DNA from: Actinomadura rayongensis
GTDB lineage: Bacteria > Actinomycetota > Actinomycetes > Streptosporangiales > Streptosporangiaceae
NCBI RefSeq assembly: GCF_009831215.1
Contig: NZ_WUTW01000004.1
Span: forward strand, 62,001 to 126,000
DNA length: 64,000 nt
Direction of reading: 5' to 3'
This document shows positions 15,931 through 24,405 of the stretch, piece after piece. A program made the translations under genes and the position numbers. How positions within the stretch are numbered: position 1 is the stretch's first letter; the number at the start of each line of letters is the position of its first letter. The notes below the pieces were generated by a model that saw only the letters and a program-made list of their open reading frames with translations, was not told where the DNA came from and ran no database searches.

Positions 15931-17468
15931 CCGGGCCTCGCGCGTCCTCGCTGAACGCCGCGCGGCGCGCCCGCGAGCTGGCCGCGCTGCCCGGCGAGGT
16001 CGTGGACGTCCTCGTCGTCGGGCTCGGCGCGACCGGCGCGGGCGTGGCGCTGGACGCGGCCTCGCGGGGCCTGTCGGTCGCCGCGATCGACGCGCACGAC
16101 CTGGCGTTCGGGACGTCGCGGTGGAGTTCCAAGCTGATCCACGGCGGGCTGCGGTACCTGGCGTCCGGGCACGTCGGGATCGCGCGGGAGAGCGCCGTCG
16201 AGCGCGGGATCCTCATGACCCGCACCGCGCCGCACCTCGTCCGGGCGCAGCCGTTCGTGCTGCCGCTGACGCCCGCCGTCCCGCGGGCGCAGGGCGCGCT
16301 GGCGGCGGCCGGGCTGGTCGCGGGCGACGCGCTGCGGGCCGCCGCGGGGACGCCCCGCGCCGTCCTGCCCGGCCCGCGCCGTCTGCGGCCAGCCGCCGCG
16401 CTCGGGCTCGCCCCGGCGCTGGCGGCGGCGGGGCTGCGCGGCGGGCTGCTGTCGTTCGACGGACGGGTCGCCGACGACGCCCGGCTCGTCACCGCGATCG
16501 CCCGGACCGCCGCCGCGCACGGCGCCCGGATCCTCACCCGCTGCCGGGCGCTCGCGCTGGCGGGCGACGGCGCCCAGGTCCGGGACGAGCTGACCGGCGC
16601 CGAGTTCGGGATCCGCGCCCGCGCGGTCGTCAACGCGGCCGGGGTGTGGGCGGGCGGGCTCGTGGACGGCGTCGCGCTGCGGCCCTCGCGCGGCACCCAC
16701 CTCGTCCTGCGCGCCGAGAGCCTGCCGGGCCTGCGCGCCGGGCTGCACGTGCCCATTCCGGGGGCGGCGAATCGGTTCGTGCTCGTCCTGCCGCAGGGCG
16801 ACGGCCGTGTGTACGTGGGCCTCACCGACGAACCGGTGGACGGGCCCGTCCCGGACGTCCCCGAGCCCGCGCCCGGCGAGATCGGCTTCCTGCTGGACGT
16901 CCTCGGCTCCGTCCTCGCCGCCCCGGTGCGCCGCGCGGACGTGGCGGGCGCGTTCGCGGGCCTGCGCCCGCTGCTGGACGCCGGCGGATCCACGGCCGAC
17001 CTATCCCGCAGGCATGCCGTTCTCACCTCGCCGAACGGGGTTGTCACCGTCGTGGGCGGCAAGCTGACCACCTACCGGCGCATGGCGCAGGACGCGGTCG
17101 ACGCGCTGGTGCGCGCCGGGAGCGTCACGGCCCCGCCGTCGCGGACGGACCGGATCCCGCTGGTCGGCGCCGGGGCCGGCGCAGGGGCCGGCGCAGGGGC
17201 CGGCGCAGGGGCCGGCGCAGGGGACGCGCCCGCCCGGCTCGTCGCCCGCTACGGCGCCGAGGCCCCGCTGCTGGCCGCCGATCCGGAGCTGCTGGAGCCG
17301 GTGATCCCCGGCTCGCCGGTGCTGCGCGCCGAGCTGGACTGGGCCGTCCGGCACGAGGGCGCGCTGTCGGCGGACGACCTGCTCGACCGCCGCACCCGGC
17401 TCGGGCTGGTCGCCGCCGACCGGGCCGCCGCGCTGCCGACCGCATCGGCCCTGCTCGCGCGCGGGTGA
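15927..17468 (+). CDS. glpD: FAD-dependent glycerol-3-phosphate dehydrogenase
   Basis: The 513-residue protein oxidises glycerol-3-phosphate to DHAP with FAD at the membrane. It shows the dinucleotide fold VVGLGATGAGVALDAASRG and the GlpD signature SSKLIHGGLRYL (about residues 68-79). It also has GLRPLLDAGG and VGGKLTTYRRMAQDAVD, and a C-terminal four-helix region. The start is the GTG at 15927, overlapping the TetR stop. An Ala-Gly linker coded by a 12-bp tandem repeat separates the catalytic part from the C-terminal domain. The operon context (TetR, alkyl-DHAP-synthase-like enzyme, lipid kinase) suggests DHAP supply for lipid synthesis as well as glycerol catabolism. Confidence 0.93.
   Translation: MTGPRASSLNAARRARELAALPGEVVDVLVVGLGATGAGVALDAASRGLSVAAIDAHDLAFGTSRWSSKLIHGGLRYLASGHVGIARESAVERGILMTRTAPHLVRAQPFVLPLTPAVPRAQGALAAAGLVAGDALRAAAGTPRAVLPGPRRLRPAAALGLAPALAAAGLRGGLLSFDGRVADDARLVTAIARTAAAHGARILTRCRALALAGDGAQVRDELTGAEFGIRARAVVNAAGVWAGGLVDGVALRPSRGTHLVLRAESLPGLRAGLHVPIPGAANRFVLVLPQGDGRVYVGLTDEPVDGPVPDVPEPAPGEIGFLLDVLGSVLAAPVRRADVAGAFAGLRPLLDAGGSTADLSRRHAVLTSPNGVVTVVGGKLTTYRRMAQDAVDALVRAGSVTAPPSRTDRIPLVGAGAGAGAGAGAGAGAGAGDAPARLVARYGAEAPLLAADPELLEPVIPGSPVLRAELDWAVRHEGALSADDLLDRRTRLGLVAADRAAALPTASALLARG
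17172..17219 (+). repeat. Four-copy 12-bp tandem repeat within glpD
   Basis: GGGGCCGGCGCA is repeated four times in register, coding an Ala-Gly linker of the dehydrogenase. The period is a multiple of three, so slippage would alter linker length without a frameshift. Confidence 0.85.
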
Positions 17469-17523
17469 GGAGCCCGGGTCCTGCGGGTATGGCGTGTCTC
17501 ACCCGGTGCCGGTGTGACGCGAG

Positions 17524-17543
17524 AGGTGAGGCTAGCCTAACCT
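17524..17543 (+). promoter_or_regulatory. Iron-box-like palindrome (IdeR/DmdR type)
   Basis: AGGTGAGGCTAGCCTAACCT is a near-perfect palindrome. It closely matches the 19-bp iron box TTAGGTTAGGCTAACCTAA bound by IdeR/DmdR repressors. It lies 48 bp upstream of the GTG of the ferredoxin-like gene at 17591, in promoter position. Iron-dependent repression of that gene is the natural prediction. Confidence 0.75.
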
Positions 17544-17590
17544 CGTGCTGACACCGGATCACCGGTGGAATCGACGGGGGGAAGGGTCTC

Positions 17591-18496
17591 GTGACGCGCG
17601 ACAACGGCTGCGACCACTGCCCGGGCAGCCACTCGGGCGAGCGGCCCTGCCTGGCGAGCGCCACGACCGGAGCCCGGTCCTGGCTGCTGGTCGAGCACCC
17701 CGGGCCGTGGCCCGAGCGCATCGAGGACCTGCCCGCCGGGCCCATGGGCGACGCCGTCCGGGCGGCCCGCGCCGCCGGGGTCCGGCCGCAGCTCGTCCGG
17801 CGGCCCGGACGGCGCCGCGCGGTCCCGCCCGTCCAGGTCTACGCGGGGTACTCGGCGCCCGGCGCGGACGTGTGGCTGGAGGGCCGCGAGCTGGCCGACC
17901 CCGCCGAGCTGGCCGGACTCGACTTCGCCGCGCTCGCCGCCGGGCGCAGCCCCGGGCTCGGCGACCGCGTCCCCGAACCGCTGCTGCTGGTCTGCACGCA
18001 CGGCCGCCGCAACGCCTGCTGCGCCCGCACCGGCGCCCCGCTGGCCCGCGCGCTCGCCCGCCGCTTCTCCGACGCGGTCTGGGAGACCACGCACGTCGGC
18101 GGGGACCGGTTCGCCGCCAACCTCGTCTGCCTGCCGCACGCCCTGTACTACGGCGATCTCGGCACCGCCGAGGCCGTGGCCGCCGTGACGGCCTACCAGC
18201 GCGGCGAGGTCGCGCCGGCGCGGCTGCGCGGACGCGCCGGGCAGGCCGAGCCCGTCCAGGCCGCCGAGCACTTCGTCCGGGCGCGGACGGGCGTTCTCGG
18301 GATCGACGCCGTCCGCGTCGAATCACTGACCGGGACTTCTCCGTATGAAGCGGTCGTATCGGCCGGAGAAGCCCGTTTTCGGGTCGTGTTCGAGCGCGCG
18401 AAGGCCGCCGCTCCGTGCGGGCCGGACTGCCGGGAGAACCTGGAAACCTTCATTGTTAGGGACCTCACCCTTCTCAACGCCGCCGCCCTCGTGTAA
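17591..18496 (+). CDS. Sucrase/ferredoxin-like (thioredoxin-fold 2Fe-2S) family protein
   Basis: The 301-residue protein belongs to the family annotated as sucrase ferredoxin-like. The central motif CTHGRRNACC (Cys135, Cys143, Cys144) continues into ARTGAPLARAL, and VWETTHVGGDRFAANLVCLP follows, as in its thioredoxin-like ferredoxin fold. Extra cysteines sit at residues 7, 10 and 20 and in a C-terminal CGPDC pair. It probably binds a [2Fe-2S] cluster and acts as a cytosolic electron-transfer or ferric-reductase-like protein; the substrate is unknown. The GTG at 17591 has GGGGGAAGGG upstream. The iron-box-like operator supports a role in iron metabolism. Confidence 0.88.
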   Translation: MTRDNGCDHCPGSHSGERPCLASATTGARSWLLVEHPGPWPERIEDLPAGPMGDAVRAARAAGVRPQLVRRPGRRRAVPPVQVYAGYSAPGADVWLEGRELADPAELAGLDFAALAAGRSPGLGDRVPEPLLLVCTHGRRNACCARTGAPLARALARRFSDAVWETTHVGGDRFAANLVCLPHALYYGDLGTAEAVAAVTAYQRGEVAPARLRGRAGQAEPVQAAEHFVRARTGVLGIDAVRVESLTGTSPYEAVVSAGEARFRVVFERAKAAAPCGPDCRENLETFIVRDLTLLNAAALV

Positions 18497-18681
18497 TCTC
18501 TCGAAGGCCCCATTCGTTGGGCTTCCCTGTCGCACGGCCCCAGCTTCCGGATCACCGGGCGGGGAACAGAGCGGCAACTTCAGACGTTGGACTATTCGGC
18601 GCTTCGGACGCATCACGGGCGAAGCACGTCGAGCGTCCATGTCCGCAATTGCTCGGTAAAACCAATCAAGGTGGGTGTTCC

Positions 18682-18978
18682 ATGGCTCAGGTACGTCGGC
18701 AGGCAAACCTCCCTCGTCCCTCATGGGGCTGGCAGGACGCCGCGGCGTGCCGGGGAGAAGACCTCGTGCTCTTCTTCGGCCCCGACGGTGAGCGCCAGCC
18801 CGAACGTGAGATCCGCGAGCGCAAGGCCAAGCAGATCTGCATGGGTTGTCCCGTCCGCTCGGAATGCCTGGACTACGCCGTGTCCCGTCCCGAGAAGTAC
18901 GGGACGTGGGGCGGCCTGAACGAGGACGAGCGCGCCTCCGAGCGCCGTCGCCGGATGCGCCGCGCGAACGCCGCCTGA
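18682..18978 (+). CDS. WhiB-family iron-sulfur transcription factor
   Basis: The 98-residue protein has the four cluster cysteines of WhiB proteins (Cys23, Cys53-x-x-Cys56, Cys62), the turn GTWGGLNEDER, and a basic C-terminal tail with RRRRMRRA. It should hold a [4Fe-4S] cluster and bind the primary sigma factor to control transcription. Which WhiB class it belongs to cannot be decided by eye. The ATG at 18682 lies about 185 bp past the preceding gene, so it probably has its own promoter in that leader. A hairpin terminator follows at 19062. Confidence 0.93.
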   Translation: MAQVRRQANLPRPSWGWQDAAACRGEDLVLFFGPDGERQPEREIRERKAKQICMGCPVRSECLDYAVSRPEKYGTWGGLNEDERASERRRRMRRANAA

Positions 18979-19061
18979 CGGCTCGCGCGGCGGACGCGGT
19001 CCCTCCGGCCGCGCACGCATCCGCACGATCACCCCGGCACGCCACCGGATCAGAAAACGTC

Positions 19062-19085
19062 ACGGCCCCGCTCGCGCGGGGCCGT
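19062..19085 (+). terminator. Hairpin terminator after the whiB-like gene
   Basis: ACGGCCCCGC and its complement are separated by TCGC, giving a 10-bp stem about 85 bp past the WhiB stop. Confidence 0.65.
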
Positions 19086-19222
19086 TCGCGTCTCCGGGGA
19101 AAATCGGCACCGCGCGGGACGCACGGGCCGGAAGAAAGATCACGGGAAGCGCTTATACCGCACGGCCTACTGGCGCGTAGGCCATTTCACGCAATCGCAA
19201 AGAACGGCTTTCGCGGCGCCGC

Positions 19223-19855
19223 TCACCCGCGCAGCGCGGCGACCACCTCCGCGTCGGTCGTCTGGGTGAAGTCGTCGTACCACTGGCCGACGGCGAAGAA
19301 CGGGACGGGCTCGGCCAGCGTGACGATCTCGTCGGCGTCCGCCCGCAGCGCCCGGACGGTGTCGGCCGCGCCCACCGGCACCGCCAGCACCAGCCGCGCG
19401 GGCCGCCGCGCCCGGACGGCCCGCAGCGCGGCGCGGGCCGTGGAGCCCGTGGCGAGGCCGTCGTCCACCACGACGACCGTCCGGCCCGCGATCTCCGGCG
19501 GCGGGCGGTCGCCCCGGTAGGCGGCCACGCGGCGGTCCAGCTCGGCCCGCTCGGCCTCGATCACCGGGGCCAGGTCGGCGGGCGTCAGGCCGGCCTCGGC
19601 GAGCAGGGCCGGGTCGAGCGCGGGCTCGCCGCCCTCGGCCACGGCGCCCGCCGCCAGCTCCGGCTGGCCCGGCACCCCGATCTTCCGGGTGACGAGGACG
19701 TCCAGCGTTCCGTTCAGCGCCCGCGCCACCTCGGCCGCCACCGGCGTCCCGCCGCGCGGCAGCCCGAGCACGAGCGCCCCCTCCAGATTGCGCGGGACGA
19801 GACGCTCGGCCAGCTCCCGTCCCGCCGTGACACGATCGGCGAATGGCGCACTCAC
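19223..19855 (-). CDS. Phosphoribosyltransferase-fold protein
   Basis: The 210-residue protein has the type I PRTase fold. The PRPP-binding loop reads VVVVDDGLATGSTARAAL (near residue 128), and the N-terminal half has LVLGLPRGGTPVAAEVARAL. The C-terminus PFFAVGQWYDDFTQTTDAEV is typical of a widespread group of uncharacterised PRTase-like proteins, some encoded beside dienelactone hydrolase or erythromycin-esterase domains. The nucleobase substrate is unknown, and a real transferase activity is not established for this group. It starts at the GTG at 19855. Confidence 0.88.
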   Translation of the reverse strand: MSAPFADRVTAGRELAERLVPRNLEGALVLGLPRGGTPVAAEVARALNGTLDVLVTRKIGVPGQPELAAGAVAEGGEPALDPALLAEAGLTPADLAPVIEAERAELDRRVAAYRGDRPPPEIAGRTVVVVDDGLATGSTARAALRAVRARRPARLVLAVPVGAADTVRALRADADEIVTLAEPVPFFAVGQWYDDFTQTTDAEVVAALRG

Positions 19856-19894
19856 GCCCGCGCCCCTACCCCGCAGGTGTCAGTTCTCGAACCT

Positions 19895-20878
19895 TCAGGC
19901 GGCGGTGAGCCAGCGGACGGGGTTGTCGCGCAGGATGCCGTCCAGCGTCGCCTCGTCCACCCCGGCCGCGCGCAGGGCGGGCAGGAACGTCGTGAACAGG
20001 TAGCCGAAGCCCGGGCCGCCGTAGCGGGTGATCTGGCCCATCCGGGCGACGCCGGTGCTCAGCAGGATCCGGTCGGCGTGCCCGGCCTCCAGCAGCTCCA
20101 TGACGGCCCGCACGCGCGCGCCGATCGCGGCGGCGTCGTCCCCGGCGAGGACGAGCGACCCGAACGCGACATAGGCGCCGCTCTCGGCGATCTTGCGGGT
20201 CGCGCCCGCGTCGTCGGCGCGGTCCTGGCGGCCGACGGCGATCCGGGCGGGATTCGTCCCGGCGGTCGTGAGGATTTCCAGCTCGGCGAGCCCGGCCCGG
20301 CCGTAGGTGGCGATGGCGAGGCCGGAGTAGCGGGACGCCTGGGCGGCGGCGCGCAGCGCGCGCTCCTCGTCCCGGCTCGGCACCTCGTTCCAGGTGCCGA
20401 CCTCGCCGATGACGCCCGGCAGCGAGCTGGTGCCGTCCATCCCGAAGCCGATCTCGGCGAGCAGCCGCTCGGCGAGCCGGTCCACGTCGGCCTCGCGGAC
20501 GTAGGCGGGGTGGAACGGCTCGACGAAGAACCCGGTCGCGGAGACCACCGGGACGCGGGCGCCGGCGCTGATCCGCGCGAGCGCGGCGGCGTTGCGGCCC
20601 ATCCCCCCGCAGGTGAGGTCGATGACGAGGCCGAGGCCCCGGTCGGTGCGCAGCCGCGTCAGCTCGGCGGTGACGGCCTTCTCCTCGTCCAGCCAGCGGC
20701 CGGGGTCGGACGGCGTCGCCGCGGGGCGCGAGGGCCAGCGCAGGTCGAGCTGGAGATGCTCGTGCGCCAGCACCGGGCCGGTGATGGCGGACGTCGGAAT
20801 CGTGCCCGTGACGGTGCGCAGCCGCCCGGGCTCCTCACGAGGGGTCATGTAATCCGACATTACGACATGTTTGGCCAT
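19895..20878 (-). CDS. Phosphotriesterase-family protein with substituted metal ligands
   Basis: The 327-residue protein is a TIM-barrel amidohydrolase relative of the Php/phosphotriesterase group. The first ligand pair His39-x-His41 (AHEHL) and the bridging-acid position Glu159 (GVIGEVGTW) are kept. The histidines expected after strands 5 and 6 and the aspartate after strand 8 are replaced by Tyr192 (IATYG), Arg217 (AVGRQD) and Gly276 (LLSTGVAR). The surrounding fold is well preserved, including the TTFLPALRAAGV and RDNPVRWL tail. It is therefore either catalytically dead or uses a different chemistry. The sequence around the start (20878) is AT-rich and monocistronic. Confidence 0.85.
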   Translation of the reverse strand: MAKHVVMSDYMTPREEPGRLRTVTGTIPTSAITGPVLAHEHLQLDLRWPSRPAATPSDPGRWLDEEKAVTAELTRLRTDRGLGLVIDLTCGGMGRNAAALARISAGARVPVVSATGFFVEPFHPAYVREADVDRLAERLLAEIGFGMDGTSSLPGVIGEVGTWNEVPSRDEERALRAAAQASRYSGLAIATYGRAGLAELEILTTAGTNPARIAVGRQDRADDAGATRKIAESGAYVAFGSLVLAGDDAAAIGARVRAVMELLEAGHADRILLSTGVARMGQITRYGGPGFGYLFTTFLPALRAAGVDEATLDGILRDNPVRWLTAA

Positions 20879-20907
20879 TTCAAACGGCGTATCGGGTTTG
20901 TTTTACC

Positions 20908-22110
20908 CTAGATCGGGGAGGCGCCGCCGTCCGGGGTTCCGGCGGCGCGGACGGCGCGGGCGCGGGCCGTCCCGGCGCTCGGCCAGCGGCGGTCGATCTC
21001 GGCGTTGAGCGCCGCGCCGATCAGCACCGCGAGCGCGGCCACGTACAGCCAGCCGAGGACGGCGATGGCCGCCGACAGCGACCCGTACACCGACACCCCG
21101 CTCAGCGAACCGGCCAGGTAGGTGCGCAGGAAGAAGCTGCCGAAGACGAGGATGACGAGCGCCAGCACCGCGCCGGGGACCTCGCGCCACCAGTTCGTCC
21201 TGACGGGGACGCTCATGTGGTACAGCAGCGCCAGGAAGAGGACGGTCAGCGTCACGACGACGGGCCAGTACAGCAGTTCGATGACCAGGCCCCCGTCCGG
21301 GACGGCCCGGCGCGCCAGCGACGGCCCCGCCACCAGCAGCGGGATCACCACGATCATCACGACGAGGCCGACGAGGTAGAGCAGGAACGCCCGGACGCGC
21401 GTCCGGATCATCCCGCGCACGCCCGACAGCCCGTAGGCGATCGTGATCGTGTCGACGTACACGTTGGTGGCGCGCGATCCGGCCCACAGCGACAGCAGGA
21501 ACCCGACCGAGACGAGATCCGGCCGGCCGCCCTTGATCACGTCGTCGACGAGCGGCACGACCACGTCGTGGACGGCCGACGGCGTCAGCACCCGCTGCGC
21601 CTGCTCGATCAGCCAGGCGCGGCTGTCGGCGATCGTGTCGGCGCCGAGCAGCCCGGTGAAGTGGCCCATCGTGCCGACGAGCCCGATCGCGAGCGGCGGC
21701 AGCGACAGCAGCGCGAAGAAGGCCGCCTCGGCGGCGAGCCCGGTGACCCGGTGCCGGAACGCGGTCACGGTCGTCCCCCGCACGAGCGCCCAGCCCGTCC
21801 GCGCGACCCGCCGCACCCCCACCGGCAGAGAACCCCAGCCCCGCTCGACCCACCGCCGCACCGCACGCGCCCACCCGAAGCCGCCCCGCACCGCCCCCGG
21901 CCGATCCGCACCCGCCCGCTCGGCACCCGCCGACTCGGTGCCCGCACGCTCGGCGCCCGCACGCTCGGCGGCCGGGCGGTCGGTGTCCTGCCGGTCGGTG
22001 ATCTCGTCCCCCCTGGTCGCGTTCCGGTCGGCGGCGCCGTCCGGACGGTCCGGGTCCGGTGGGCCGGACGGCGGACCCTGCGGGCCGGGTGTTCCCGAAA
22101 CGGTGGTCAC
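20908..22110 (-). CDS. YihY/BrkB-family integral membrane protein
   Basis: The 400-residue protein has a hydrophilic, repetitive N-terminus (residues 1-75, with repeats of the pentad AERAG). A BrkB core of six membrane segments follows, with the family motif AAEAAFFALLSLPPLAIGLVG and YVDTITIAYG. Despite old names linking it to ribonuclease BN, the family is a membrane protein of unclear function. The start is the GTG at 22110. It stands alone, and the low-complexity N-terminus is probably a cytoplasmic extension. Confidence 0.88.
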   Translation of the reverse strand: MTTVSGTPGPQGPPSGPPDPDRPDGAADRNATRGDEITDRQDTDRPAAERAGAERAGTESAGAERAGADRPGAVRGGFGWARAVRRWVERGWGSLPVGVRRVARTGWALVRGTTVTAFRHRVTGLAAEAAFFALLSLPPLAIGLVGTMGHFTGLLGADTIADSRAWLIEQAQRVLTPSAVHDVVVPLVDDVIKGGRPDLVSVGFLLSLWAGSRATNVYVDTITIAYGLSGVRGMIRTRVRAFLLYLVGLVVMIVVIPLLVAGPSLARRAVPDGGLVIELLYWPVVVTLTVLFLALLYHMSVPVRTNWWREVPGAVLALVILVFGSFFLRTYLAGSLSGVSVYGSLSAAIAVLGWLYVAALAVLIGAALNAEIDRRWPSAGTARARAVRAAGTPDGGASPI

Positions 22111-22242
22111 AGCGCCTCACGGTAGGGGGTCTGCTCGCGGTCTACCCGCTTTGACGGCGCCCACCGCGATCCGGATCATGATCGTTTCGCGGGACGGGGG
22201 GCGCCGTTCCGGACACCGGGGACGATCGGCGACAATGGACCC

Positions 22243-22416
22243 ATGATCTGTGTCGCCTGCCGCGAAGGCCACCACGGCGAGTGCCGCGGCGGTTCGTGGT
22301 GCGACTGCCAGCACCAGCCGCCGGTCACCGAGCGCGACGACGCCGCCGCGCCCGCCCCTGGCGGACGAGAGGCCGCCCCGGCTGAACCTCCGGTGAACTG
22401 GAGGCGGCAGGGATGA
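22243..22416 (+). CDS. Small Cys-rich protein, putative metal-binding
   Basis: The 57-residue protein begins MICVACREGHHGECRGGSW and continues with CDCQH, giving five cysteines and several histidines in 25 residues, then a disordered Pro/Ala tail. The pattern C-x2-C-x7-C-x5-C-x-C suggests a zinc knuckle. Short proteins of this type are common in actinomycetes and uncharacterised. A GACAAT element sits 8-13 nt upstream of the ATG, so the mRNA may be leaderless. No ribosome-binding site is seen. Confidence 0.7.
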   Translation: MICVACREGHHGECRGGSWCDCQHQPPVTERDDAAAPAPGGREAAPAEPPVNWRRQG

Positions 22417-22484
22417 CACTTCTCACCCGTCCGCATTCCGGACACAACTGGACAGTGGACGGATCCGCATGTCAGAGTCGACGC

Positions 22485-22562
22485 ATGACTGCTGCGGACC
22501 CCCTGCTGGTGATGCGCCGGCACGTGGACTTCCTGCGCGTCCGCAGCGCGATCTGTCTGTGA
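22485..22562 (+). CDS. Putative leader peptide of the sulfite-assimilation operon
   Basis: A 25-codon frame ends MRRHVDFLRVRSAICL-stop, the signature of the actinobacterial leader peptides found upstream of sulfur-assimilation genes (basic residues, HVD, then a late cysteine near the stop). Translation through the Cys codon is thought to sense cysteine or charged tRNA-Cys and to control the downstream genes. The ATG at 22485 is used here; a shorter start at 22512 would give the common peptide length. It lies 148 bp before the sulfite reductase gene. Confidence 0.75.
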   Translation: MTAADPLLVMRRHVDFLRVRSAICL

Positions 22563-22709
22563 CGCCCCGACCACGCCCCCACCGTTGAATCGCGGGCGCG
22601 TGGCGCATCGGCGTCACCCGATGACACCTTCCTGCTCAGCGTCGAGCCGGCCGTCAGCGAGCCGCCGTGCGCTACGCGTCCTCCACCCACCTGGATTAGG
22701 ACGCGCGCC

Positions 22710-24362
22710 GTGCCACCTGCGACCAAGCGCAAGCGAGGCGAGGGCCAGTGGGCCCTCGGCTACCGCGAACCCCTCAACAAGAACGAAGAGAACAAGAAGA
22801 ACGACGACGGGCTGAACGTCCGCCGCCGGATCCTCGACGTCTACTCCAAGGCCGGCTTCGACTCGATCGACCCCGCCGACCTGCGGGGACGGTTCCGCTG
22901 GTTCGGGCTCTACACGCAGCGCAAGCCGGGCATCGACGGCGGCAAGACGGGCGCGCTGGAGGACGAGGAGCTGGACGACCGCTACTTCATGCTCCGCGTC
23001 CGCATCGACGGGGGCCAGCTCGACGGCGCGCAGCTCCGCACGCTCGCCGACATCTCGGTGAAGTACGCGCGGGGCACCGCCGACATCACCGACCGGCAGA
23101 ACATCCAGTACCACTGGATCCGGATCGAGGACGTCCCGGCGATCTGGGAGGCCCTGGAGGCGGTCGGCCTCAGCACCATGGAGGCGTGCGGTGACACGCC
23201 CCGCGTCATCATCGGGTGCCCGGTGGCCGGGATCGCGGCGGACGAGGTGATCGACGGCGGCCCGCAGATCCGCGACATCTACGACCGCTACATCGGCTCC
23301 CCGGAATTTTCCAACCTGCCGCGGAAGTTCAAGACGGCCGTGAGCGGCTGCACGGCGCACTGCACGGTCCACGAGATCAACGACGTGGCCTTCGTCGGCG
23401 TGGTCGACGACGAGAGCAACACCGGCTACCAGGCGTTCGTCGGCGGCGGCCTGTCGACCAACCCGATGTTCGCCAAGAGCCTCGGGGTGTTCGTCCGGCC
23501 CGACCAGGTCCACGAGGTGTGGAAGGGCGTCATCTCGATCTTCCGCGACTACGGGTACCGGCGGCTGCGGCACCGCGCCCGCATCAAGTTCCTGGTCAAC
23601 GACTGGGGCGCGGAGAAGTTCCGCGAGGTGCTGGAGAAGGACTACCTCGGGTACGCCCTGCCGGACGGCCCCGAGCCCGCCGCGCCGCTGCCGAACCGCG
23701 ACCACGTCGGGATCCGGCCGCAGAAGGACGGGAACTTCTACGTCGGGTTCGCGCCGCGCGTCGGCCGCGTCAACGGCGAACTGCTCGGCGCGATCGCCGA
23801 CCTGGCCCAGCGCTACGGGTCCGGACGGGTGCGCACGACGGCCGAGCAGAAGATGGTGATCCTCGACGTGCCCGAGGAGAACACCGCGCCGCTCGCCGCC
23901 GCGCTCGCCGAGCACGACCTCCAGGTGCACCCGTCCACGTTCCGCCGCAACACGATGGCCTGCACCGGCATCGAGTACTGCAAGCTCGCGATCGTCGAGA
24001 CCAAGCAGCGCGCGATGGACCTGGTCGACGAACTGGAGAAGCGCCTCCCCGGGTTCGACCAGCCGCTGTCCATCAACGTCAACGGCTGCCCGAACGCCTG
24101 CGCCCGCATCCAGGTCGCCGACATCGGCCTGAAGGGCCAGCTCGTCGTGGACGAGAACGGCGACCAGGTCGAGGGCTTCCAGATCCACCTGGGCGGGCAG
24201 CTCGGCGCGACGTTCGGCAAGAAGGTCCGCGGGCTGAAGACGACGTCCGACGGGCTGACCGACTACGTCGAGCGGGTCGTCCGCAACTACGACGCCCAGC
24301 GCGCGGACGGCGAGTCGTTCGCCGCGTGGGTGCGGCGGGCCGACGACGCCGACCTGAAGTGA
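22710..24362 (+). CDS. sir: Ferredoxin-dependent nitrite/sulfite reductase (assimilatory)
   Basis: The 550-residue protein is a siroheme [4Fe-4S] reductase with two ferredoxin-like/siroheme repeats. The cluster cysteines are Cys418-x5-Cys424 (ACTGIEYC) and Cys460-x3-Cys464 (NGCPNAC). A conserved substrate-side basic region includes ADITDRQNIQYHWIRIEDV. It reduces sulfite to sulfide with six electrons from ferredoxin. The downstream APS reductase and sirohydrochlorin chelatase, and the Cys leader peptide upstream, favour sulfite over nitrite. The start is the GTG at 22710. Confidence 0.93.
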   Translation: MPPATKRKRGEGQWALGYREPLNKNEENKKNDDGLNVRRRILDVYSKAGFDSIDPADLRGRFRWFGLYTQRKPGIDGGKTGALEDEELDDRYFMLRVRIDGGQLDGAQLRTLADISVKYARGTADITDRQNIQYHWIRIEDVPAIWEALEAVGLSTMEACGDTPRVIIGCPVAGIAADEVIDGGPQIRDIYDRYIGSPEFSNLPRKFKTAVSGCTAHCTVHEINDVAFVGVVDDESNTGYQAFVGGGLSTNPMFAKSLGVFVRPDQVHEVWKGVISIFRDYGYRRLRHRARIKFLVNDWGAEKFREVLEKDYLGYALPDGPEPAAPLPNRDHVGIRPQKDGNFYVGFAPRVGRVNGELLGAIADLAQRYGSGRVRTTAEQKMVILDVPEENTAPLAAALAEHDLQVHPSTFRRNTMACTGIEYCKLAIVETKQRAMDLVDELEKRLPGFDQPLSINVNGCPNACARIQVADIGLKGQLVVDENGDQVEGFQIHLGGQLGATFGKKVRGLKTTSDGLTDYVERVVRNYDAQRADGESFAAWVRRADDADLK

Positions 24363-24405
24363 CCGTGCCGGGGCGCTCCCGCCCCGGCGAGCGAAGGGAG
24401 ATCTC

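Noticed and set aside
17160..17222. GC-rich short repeats as a possible CRISPR or origin-like element
   Set aside because: The 12-bp units are direct, without spacers, and lie in frame inside glpD as an Ala-Gly linker.
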